31,867 nucleotides of DNA from JAWXCM01 sp034408745 (GTDB lineage: Bacteria > Acidobacteriota > Terriglobia > Bryobacterales > Bryobacteraceae), in the NCBI GenBank assembly GCA_034408745.1, contig JAWXCM010000174.1, forward strand, positions 1 through 31,867, read 5' to 3'. How positions within the stretch are numbered: position 1 is the stretch's first letter; each line of letters begins with the position of its first letter. The position numbers and the translations under genes are program-made. The notes beneath the pieces were generated by a model, which saw only the letters and a list, made by a program, of their open reading frames with translations, was not told the DNA's origin and made no database searches. Shown here piece by piece: positions 14,802 through 21,430 of the stretch.

Positions 14802-15215
14802 AAGGCCTGGCACGATGATCTCCTCACTCAGGCCGGGGACCTGATTCACAAGAACGAACCGAACTCTACACAAGCTGACAACTGGAACCGCGATAGTTCG
14901 CGGGATGCCTTTGGACGCATGTTCGATCACGCTTTGATGCGAAAGGCCTCGCAACGCCTCCTCGACTCGCGCCTGTTTCCATTTGTCCGTGAAGACCCGA
15001 ACCTTGTTCAGAATCTGAAGACTGTGGCCCAGGCATTCGTTCAACTTCAAGACAAGCGCCACATCGCGAACTATCACAACGGGGTTCGCTGGACACATGT
15101 CGAATCGCTTCGGGAAGTTACTACGGCCCGCAAGGCATTTCTGATCTGGGCTTCGATTCGGAACGAAGACATTGCTCAGGAGTATCTCGTATCGCTCCTG
15201 ATCAAGCCGCGGTGA
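14792..15215 (+). pseudogene. HEPN-like helical protein with a one-base frameshift at codon 4
   Basis: The ATG at 14792 overlaps the previous stop and gives MGLK, after which the frame runs into TGA. Removing one A from the AAA at 14801-14803 restores MGLKAWHDDLLTQAGDLIHK and a frame continuing through FGRMFDHALMRKASQRLLDS, VAQAFVQLQDKRHIANYHNG and IWASIRNEDIAQEYLVSLL. This all-helical pattern with an RH-x-A-x-Y motif near the C-terminus is like small HEPN proteins; I cannot confirm a classical Rx4-6H ribonuclease site. Without correction the only in-frame ATG is at 14919, losing the first 40 residues. An assembly indel or a silenced toxin both fit. Confidence 0.6.
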
Positions 15216-15227
15216 TTTCACCTGCGC

Positions 15228-15410
15228 TTGTCGTGGTACTCAATGAATTTCTCGCGTTTCGTCATCTTTTTCGTGGGGGCGTCCATCGCGCTCATGCGCT
15301 GGCAGAAGCTATATCCGCTCGTAGCTAAGGTCGACCTCACGTACAACGAGGTAATTACTGAAATCGAGGCCTTCAGCCGCTTTATTGAGCAGAACCCGCA
15401 ACAAACCTGA
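15228..15410 (+). CDS. doubtful small ORF in the 15216-15676 spacer
   Basis: The frame reads FSRFVIFFVGASIALMRWQK (one hydrophobic stretch) and VDLTYNEVITEIEAFSRFIE. No family is recognised and no clear ribosome site is present. It ends in TGA at 15408 and the same frame continues open to 15680, so this could be one broken gene together with the next entry. The spacer otherwise shows nothing recognisable. Confidence 0.2.
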   Translation: MSWYSMNFSRFVIFFVGASIALMRWQKLYPLVAKVDLTYNEVITEIEAFSRFIEQNPQQT

Positions 15411-15536
15411 TTGGAAGCCAGTCCCTCACCTCTCTTCGTTCGCCCGCGTTACTGCGGACGCATTCCGAGATTCCGGGTCAAGTTCGCTTTACGGATCCCT
15501 TCAAAACTCGCGGCCGCGGTTCACCTGTTGGAAGCG

Positions 15537-15680
15537 ATGGTGCAGGATCATGCCGAGCCGGTCACAGACGAGGACCGTCGCCATTTCCGGGAGGATCAGG
15601 CATGGTTCGCCCAGCGAGGTGGTCAGGGCATCCTGCACTACGCGCGCTGTCTCGCCAACCCAGTTACCCTAGAAACATGA
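15537..15680 (+). CDS. hypothetical small protein overlapping the epimerase start
   Basis: From ATG 15537 the product is MVQDHAEPVTDEDRRHFRED then QAWFAQRGGQGILHYARCLA. It is acidic and helix-like. Its stop overlaps the ATG of the dipeptide epimerase by the common ATGA arrangement, which mildly favours it being translated. The open frame extends back to 15411 with an N-terminal segment of different character, so the 5' end is uncertain. No family is recognised. Confidence 0.3.
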   Translation: MVQDHAEPVTDEDRRHFREDQAWFAQRGGQGILHYARCLANPVTLET

Positions 15681-16780
15681 CCAGACGCTCGTGGTTGCAG
15701 ACCGGAGCCGCCGCCGCGCTCGCACCCGTCGCGCTGTCGACAGCCGCCACGCCTCAACCCATCCAGATCCAGGCCGACGTGGTCCGCCTGAAGCTGCGCC
15801 ACACATGGACCACCACCATGTCCTCGAGCGACTACCGCGACACGCTCCACGTCAAACTCACCACCAGCGGCATCACCGGCCGCGGTGAAGGCGCGCCCAT
15901 CGTCCGCTATCACGAAACCGCCACCAAAGGGAAAGCAATCATCGACGCTCTGGCGCCGAAGCTGAAGAACGTCGACGCCATGCAGTACCGCAAGGTGCTC
16001 GGCGAAGTTTTCGCGAAGCTGGAAGGCGAGTGGGCCGCCAAATCCGCGCTCGACATCGCGCTGCATGACTGGCTGGCCCAGAAGCTCCAACTCCCGCTCT
16101 ACCGCTTCTTTGGGCTCGACGCGAAGGACACGCCCCTAACCACGTTCTCCATTGGAATCGACACGCCCGAGATCACAAAACAAAAGGTCCTCGAAGCCGA
16201 GCCATACCCGATCCTCAAGATCAAAGTCGGCCTCGACAAAGACGAAGAAACAATCGCGGCAGTGCGCAGCGTCACCAAAAAGCCGCTCCGCCTCGACGCC
16301 AACGAGGGCTTTAAGACAAAAGAAGAAGCCGTACAAAAAATCAACTGGCTGGAGAAGCAGGGCGCCGAGTTCATTGAGCAGCCTCTCCCGGCGCACATGA
16401 TCGAAGAAGCCCGCTGGGTCCGCAGCCGCGTTCACATCCCAGTCCTTGCCGACGAAGCCTGCCTGCGCGCCGAAGACATCCCGAAGATCGCCGACGCATT
16501 CGACGGCGTCGTGATCAAGCTCGACAAAACAGGCGGACTGCTGGGTGCGTTGCGCATGATCGAAGTGGCTCGCGCACACAAAATGAAGGTGATGATCGGC
16601 TGCATGGTGTCGAGCTCCGTCACCATTACCGCGGCCGCGCACCTCTCCCCGCTGGTCGATTACGCGGACCTCGATGGCAACCTCCTGATCGCCAACGATC
16701 CCTTCCGCGGAGTGACCGTGTCTAAGGGCAAACTGATTCTGCCCGACCGGCCCGGCCTGGGTTTAATCGCGACTCGGTAA
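15677..16780 (+). CDS. dipeptide epimerase (enolase superfamily, L-Ala-D/L-Glu epimerase type), Tat-exported
   Basis: The 367-residue protein begins MTRRSWLQTGAAAALAPVAL, a twin-arginine signal peptide, so it should be exported folded. The enolase-superfamily barrel shows the KxK base (PILKIKVGLDKDEE), metal ligands in LRLDANEGF, AEFIEQPLPA and PVLADEACL, and the second Lys in GVVIKLDKTGG. GCMVSSSVTITAAAHLSPLV near the end matches dipeptide epimerases. It would racemise the second residue of small dipeptides, for example from peptidoglycan. An in-frame ATG at 15602 is rejected because the Tat signal starts at 15677. Exact substrate is not determined. Confidence 0.85.
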   Translation: MTRRSWLQTGAAAALAPVALSTAATPQPIQIQADVVRLKLRHTWTTTMSSSDYRDTLHVKLTTSGITGRGEGAPIVRYHETATKGKAIIDALAPKLKNVDAMQYRKVLGEVFAKLEGEWAAKSALDIALHDWLAQKLQLPLYRFFGLDAKDTPLTTFSIGIDTPEITKQKVLEAEPYPILKIKVGLDKDEETIAAVRSVTKKPLRLDANEGFKTKEEAVQKINWLEKQGAEFIEQPLPAHMIEEARWVRSRVHIPVLADEACLRAEDIPKIADAFDGVVIKLDKTGGLLGALRMIEVARAHKMKVMIGCMVSSSVTITAAAHLSPLVDYADLDGNLLIANDPFRGVTVSKGKLILPDRPGLGLIATR

Positions 16781-16849
16781 TTCAAGCTTCCGCTACCAGG
16801 GCCTTCCACCTGGGATGTCGTGAGCTCAGCCTGCCGATAGAAACTCACT

Positions 16850-17782
16850 GTGAGCGCTTGCGCCGAGTGCGGACGATCGATAGGTTGGTTTGGGCGGATC
16901 CGGGGGGCGCGCTACTGCTCCAGCGGACACCGGCTAAGGGCGCTTGCATATCAACGGGTTCAGAGTGCGACGGCGACGGTCAGGGAGAGAGAGACGGCCG
17001 GGCAATCGGCGGCGGAAACCGCGCTGAGCGCACTCACCCGAAGAACTTCGGAACCAACAGGAAGGCTGAGAAATACCGTCGCCTTCGTGCTGGCGCTGTG
17101 TGTCGCGGTGGTGCTCGGCATCGCCGGACTGCCATCCCGCAAGACGATGGAAGCCTCCGGGACGCTGGTGGGCAATGAGGTCCGGAAGCGGGCCGCCATT
17201 CGACTCTACGACGATTTCCATAACAATCTCGACGCCTGGGTGCCCGCTGCCAGCAACGTCAAAAACAAACCCGCTGCGTGGGCCAGCCAAAACGGATTCA
17301 TACAACCAGGCCCGCTTCGACTGTGGAGCGAGACGCAAACCCTGAAAGATTACCAGTTCGAATTCGCCGCGGAAATCCGCCAAAAGGCGGTGAGCTGGGC
17401 GTTTCGCGCGTCCGACGCCGCGAACCTCTACGCGTGCCGGCTTGAGGTGGTTCGCCCCGGTCCGCTGCCCGAAGTGGAGTTTGTCCGATTCACCAGAGCC
17501 GGCGGCATCGCGTCGAAGCCCGTACGTCGCCGGCTGCCTCTGACCGTCCGCGCCGACACCGTCTACGAAGTGAAAATGCAGGTACGCGATTCCGATTTCC
17601 TCGCGGCGGTGAATGGAGTGATTGTCGACACGTGGAGCGACAATACTCACTCGAAAGGCGGAGTCGGCTTCTGGTCCGATGCCGGCGAAACGGCCAGTCT
17701 GCGCTATGCCAGCATCCGTGAACGCGATGATTTCACAGGCCGCGTTCTGGCCGACATTCTACAGCCGGCTGACAAGAAATGA
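16850..17782 (+). CDS. zinc-ribbon membrane protein with C-terminal concanavalin-like domain
   Basis: The 310-residue protein starts (GTG) with a short Zn-ribbon, SACAECGRSIGWFGRIRGAR then YCSSGHRLRALAYQR (CxxC and CxxxH ligands). A basic linker leads to one transmembrane helix, TVAFVLALCVAVVLGIAGLP. After it, LYDDFHNNLDAWVPA, LWSETQTLKDYQFEFAAEIR, SWAFRASDAANLYACRLEV, YEVKMQVRDSDFLAAVNGVI and GGVGFWSDAGETASLRYASI form a beta-rich lectin-like (laminin-G/DUF1080-type) domain on the outside. No catalytic residues stand out. A carbohydrate- or envelope-sensing role is a guess. Its 3' end overlaps the convergent hydrolase by 24 bases. Confidence 0.65.
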   Translation: MSACAECGRSIGWFGRIRGARYCSSGHRLRALAYQRVQSATATVRERETAGQSAAETALSALTRRTSEPTGRLRNTVAFVLALCVAVVLGIAGLPSRKTMEASGTLVGNEVRKRAAIRLYDDFHNNLDAWVPAASNVKNKPAAWASQNGFIQPGPLRLWSETQTLKDYQFEFAAEIRQKAVSWAFRASDAANLYACRLEVVRPGPLPEVEFVRFTRAGGIASKPVRRRLPLTVRADTVYEVKMQVRDSDFLAAVNGVIVDTWSDNTHSKGGVGFWSDAGETASLRYASIRERDDFTGRVLADILQPADKK

Positions 17783-18796
17783 GCAGATGTGCCAGCCGAC
17801 AAGATACTTGTACGGCGCCTCGCCCAGCGTGTAATGCCCACACGGCAAAACCGCGACGCTGTTCTTAATCTTCGCTTTTTGGATCTGTTCGACAATATCC
17901 TTCGAATATTTCGGCAGAAACGTGGTGTCGTAGGTGGTATAAATAAACTTCGATTCTTTGACGTGCTGCTTGTACTTGTCCAGATAATAGACAGGACTAA
18001 TCGCTTTCCAGCACTGCCGCAGGCTCTCCAGCTCGATCTCGCTCTCAATGCTTTCCCGAATATGCATCGTCGAGAGCCCCGTCCACACCACATCGGCAAA
18101 ATACGACGAGCAATGGTTGTACACGCCGACCTTGATCCGGGAATCGTGCGCGGCGGCGAGAAATGCATAGCACGAACCCAGACTGGTACCCACAATTCCC
18201 ACCCGCTCATACCCCCGCGAAGCGAGCCAGTCAAAGCAGGTCCGGGAGTCGATGACAGCCTGGCGCGTGGCATCAATGGTGCGCCCAATATTCGAACTGA
18301 CGGCGTAATCGGCGCGATGCAGTTCCGGCGGCATGCGTAAATCGTGATACGGCAGGCTGATGCGAAGCGCGGAAATCCCTAACTTCGCGATCGCGCGGCA
18401 CAGGCCACCATGTTGATCGAACGTCGCATTCCAGTGCGGCAGCACCACAACCGCCCGGCCCTTGTCGTTCTTCGCCTGATGCCACTGCGCGCGGACCGTG
18501 TTGTTCTTCTCATGCTGGGTATGAACCGGCGACGTAAAACTTAACATGTCCCCTTCGAGCCGGAAGTCTTTGGGAACGTCGTAGCCAAAGAATGAGTCGC
18601 TGTCGCACAGCGCCATCTCGTTCAGCCGGTGCAGGTACTGTTCCGGTGTGTGGCCATTGCAAGGCTGGGCCTGCGCCTGAGGCCACGTGCCCGTCCAGTC
18701 GAGCCCCCATTCAAAGGGTCGAGCAACCCGGTTATTGGTGCGAAAACACAGGCGGTTTTCCCATTCGTTGATCCAGCGTTCGTAGAGCTTGTTCAT
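17759..18796 (-). CDS. ABHD18-like alpha/beta hydrolase
   Basis: The 345-residue protein has an alpha/beta hydrolase core: GRAVVVLPHWNATFDQHGG (oxyanion region), LRISLPYHDLRMP, YERVGIVGTSLGSCYAFLAA with the GTSLGS nucleophile elbow, HCSSYFADVVWTGLSTMHIR, and the late histidine in VAVLPCGHYTLGEAPYKYLV. The overall pattern, with the PYHDLR block, is that of the ABHD18 (abhydrolase 18) group, whose substrates are unknown. No signal peptide is seen, so it is cytoplasmic. It stands alone between the zinc-ribbon gene (3' overlap) and the divergent MutS-like gene. Confidence 0.8.
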   Translation of the reverse strand: MNKLYERWINEWENRLCFRTNNRVARPFEWGLDWTGTWPQAQAQPCNGHTPEQYLHRLNEMALCDSDSFFGYDVPKDFRLEGDMLSFTSPVHTQHEKNNTVRAQWHQAKNDKGRAVVVLPHWNATFDQHGGLCRAIAKLGISALRISLPYHDLRMPPELHRADYAVSSNIGRTIDATRQAVIDSRTCFDWLASRGYERVGIVGTSLGSCYAFLAAAHDSRIKVGVYNHCSSYFADVVWTGLSTMHIRESIESEIELESLRQCWKAISPVYYLDKYKQHVKESKFIYTTYDTTFLPKYSKDIVEQIQKAKIKNSVAVLPCGHYTLGEAPYKYLVGWHICSFLVSRL

Positions 18797-18862
18797 TCAG
18801 GAGGGAGCACCTCCAGTATACCGGGCCGGATCCGGATACCCCTGGCGCATACACTTGTAGTC

Positions 18863-20615
18863 GTGACCGAACAATTCCGCCTCCGGCTGGCGGCCCGGCG
18901 GGAAGCGGTGGAACGGCATGAGCGGCAGTTCCGCACGCTCGGCTATTTGCGCCTGTTGACCGTGGTAGCCGGCGCGGGGTTGGCGTGGGTACAGATTTGG
19001 ACGTTGCCCCTCGCCGTCAGCGCGTTCCTGGCGCTGCTCATCTGGCATGAGCGAATCGCCAGAAGCGCGGCTCTGGAGAAGCGAGCCATTGCTTTCTACC
19101 AGCGCGGACTGGCGAGACTCGAAGGCACCTGGACGACGTCCGGCGAAACCGGCGCCCGCTTCGCCTCGCCCCAGCACCCCTACTCCGGCGACCTCGATAT
19201 CTTCGGACCCGGGTCGATGTTCCACCGAATCAACATGGCGCGCACTGTCGCGGGCGAGGAAGTTCTCGCCCAGTGGCTGCAGTTCCCTGCCTCTCCCGAA
19301 GAAGTCGCGCGGCGCCAGGAAGCAATCCGCGAGCTGATCCCGCGGCTCGATTTGAGAGAAGATCTGGCGCTGCTCGGTGAAGATGTGCGATCCGGTCTGC
19401 ACGCCCCGGCCCTGCTCCGGTGGGGCGATGCACCGGCGGAAGCGGCCACTCCCGCGCACAGGCTGCTCGCTGCCGGCATGAGCCTCGGACTGCTTGTCTC
19501 GTTTTCTGGCTTCATGTTCCAGTTCTGGGGCAAGGGGCCGGTACTTCTCTTCGTGCTGGGCGAACTGGGGCTGTTTACGATCATGCGGGCGCGCCTGGCC
19601 CGAATTCTGGGCAGCGTCGAGATGCCGGCGCGCGACCTCGGCGTGCTGGCTGGCCTCATCGGGCGTGTCGAAAGCGAGCAGTTTACATCGCCTCTGCTGC
19701 GCGATCTGATCGCGCGAATCTGTACCGAGGGCCAGCCCGCCTCACGGCAAATCGCGCGTCTGCGCCGCCTGATCGAGTTCCGCGACCAGGCCCGAAACCA
19801 GATGTTCGCCATTGCAGCCGAGCCGCTCCTGTGGTCGATGCACTTCGGCTTCGCGATCGAGCGCTGGCGCCAGGTATCAGGGCGGCACCTCGGCGACTGG
19901 CTCGCGGCAATGGGTGAAGTCGAGGCACTGGCCTCGATCGCCGGCTACGCGGCCGAGCGGCCTGACTGCATCTTTCCCGAACTGGCTTCGGACGGACCCG
20001 TGCTTGACGCCGAAGCCATCGCCCATCCACTGCTCGGCGACGAAGCGGTTTCAAATGACGTGCGGCTCGACGCCAGCCTGCGGCTGCTCCTGATCAGCGG
20101 ATCGAATATGTCCGGCAAAAGCACACTCCTGCGAGCCGTCGGGTCTCAACACCGTGCTGGCGTGGGCCGGGGCGCCGGTTCGAGCCCGGCGGCTGCGCGT
20201 TTCCGCGCTCACGGTCGGCGCGTCCATGCGGGTCCAGGACAATTTGATGGAAGGCGCGTCTCGTTTCTACGCCGAAATCACCCGGCTCCGCCAAATCGTC
20301 GACCTCGCCGGAAAGGACCGCACACTGCTGTTCCTGCTCGACGAATTGCTCAGCGGCACCAACTCGCACGACCGCCTGCAGGGCTCCGAAGCCGTCGTAA
20401 AAACACTGGTGCAGCGCGGAGCCATCGGAATGGTGACCACCCACGATCTGGCGCTGGCCCACATCGCCGAGGAACTGGCGCCCCAGGCCGCCAACGTCCA
20501 TTTCGAGGATCACATTGAGGATGGCCGAATCGTCTTCGACTACCGGATGCGTCCGGGAGTGGTGCGGAAAAGCAACGCGATCGAACTGATGCGCTCGGTC
20601 GGTCTTGAAGTGTAA
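18863..20615 (+). pseudogene. membrane-associated MutS-like ATPase, one-base frameshift in the ATPase domain
   Basis: From GTG 18863 the protein has two hydrophobic helices near residues 30-65 (TVVAGAGLAWVQIWTLPLAV, SAFLALLIWHE), then DLDIFGPGSMFHRINMARTV and LAQWLQFPASPEEVARRQEA, typical of membrane-bound MutS-like proteins of the MutS2-like class without DNA-recognition domains. The Walker A LLLISGSNMSGKSTLLRAVG is followed by an extra T at about 20144; dropping it joins the frame LNTVLAWAGAPVRARRLRVS ... ASRFYAEITRLRQIVDLA ... LFLLDELLSGTNSHDRL (Walker B) ... MVTTHDLALA. The corrected protein has about 583 residues. Everything else is conserved, so a base-insertion error is likely. Role is unknown; mismatch repair is not implied. 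Confidence 0.82.
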
Positions 20616-20621
20616 ACGCAG

Positions 20622-21254
20622 CTACTTCGTTCGACCCGCCAGTGTCCGCGCAATACTCCGCTGAATCGACCCCGGCAGATCATCCGTCTTCGTCACCGGG
20701 CGCCAAACCACCGCACGCGACTCCGGCGAACATCCTGAGCGCAGGCTTTTCGCCTGAAATGCGAAGATCAGGTCATGGTGAAGGTGGAGCGGCTCACGGC
20801 CCCGCGACGGAATGGGGTGAACGTCGCATCCCACCAGCTGTGGTGGCACCGCTGCCAGGTCCGCACCGGTCTCTTCCAGAACCTCTCGCCGAGCCGTTTC
20901 AGACGGTTGTTCATCCTCCATCTCAACATGTCCGCCGGGCAACAGCCATCGTCCCAGCCGCCTGTGATGCACCAGCAGGACCGCTTCCAGAGAGGGGCTA
21001 AGCACCACCCCGGTGCAGGTGACATGGCCAGGGGTGAACGTATTACGCGAGAATGGGTTAGGAGACCAGTCGAGAAGCGCCAGAGTGAGTTCCCGGCTCT
21101 TTGCCGCCTCTCCGTCCCCGTTCGGTTCAAAATCGAGCAGGATCGCACTGACGGCGGCCGGAGTCATCACGTTTTTATTATGGATGATCTGTACCGGCAA
21201 GCCCCGGCTGGTGCCTTTTGGTACTGCTTTTGGGACAGGTCTACACTTCCGCAT
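20622..21254 (-). CDS. Nudix hydrolase
   Basis: The Nudix box reads GGHVEMEDEQPSETARREVL then EETGA, one residue longer than the classic GX5EX7REUXEEXGU spacing between Gly and the REVLEETG helix, as in some ADP-ribose/CoA-type subgroups. Upstream HVTCTGVVLSPSLEAVLLVH and RRLGRWLLPGG, and downstream VGCDVHPI and HHDLIFAFQAK are standard. Start is uncertain: ATG 21254 has GGAAGAG seven bases before it; ATG 21167 (MTPAAVSAILLDFEP) is where family homology begins but lacks a ribosome site. Substrate is unknown. Convergent with the MutS-like gene, six bases apart. Confidence 0.8.
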   Translation of the reverse strand: MRKCRPVPKAVPKGTSRGLPVQIIHNKNVMTPAAVSAILLDFEPNGDGEAAKSRELTLALLDWSPNPFSRNTFTPGHVTCTGVVLSPSLEAVLLVHHRRLGRWLLPGGHVEMEDEQPSETARREVLEETGADLAAVPPQLVGCDVHPIPSRGREPLHLHHDLIFAFQAKSLRSGCSPESRAVVWRPVTKTDDLPGSIQRSIARTLAGRTK

Positions 21255-21430
21255 AGTGGCACTCTTCCGAATCCAGAAGATTTGCCGTACAATAGCCGCG
21301 AAACAAGCTGCAAAACAGACTAAAGTCAAGCGTTTACGGTTTGTAGCGACATGGCAGTCAACGTGCTAAGGCTGCAGTGCGGAAGTGTAGCCGTGCTGCT
21401 GCGTGCGACCGTTCCTGCAAAGGATATTGT

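Noticed and set aside
15216..15310. Minus-strand 25-codon frame reading MSAMDAPTKKMTKREK
   Set aside because: Too short, with no ribosome site or known relative; probably chance.
15408..15410. TGA joining 15228-15407 to 15411-15680 as a Sec codon
   Set aside because: Neither side matches a known redox family, and no hairpin was found after it.
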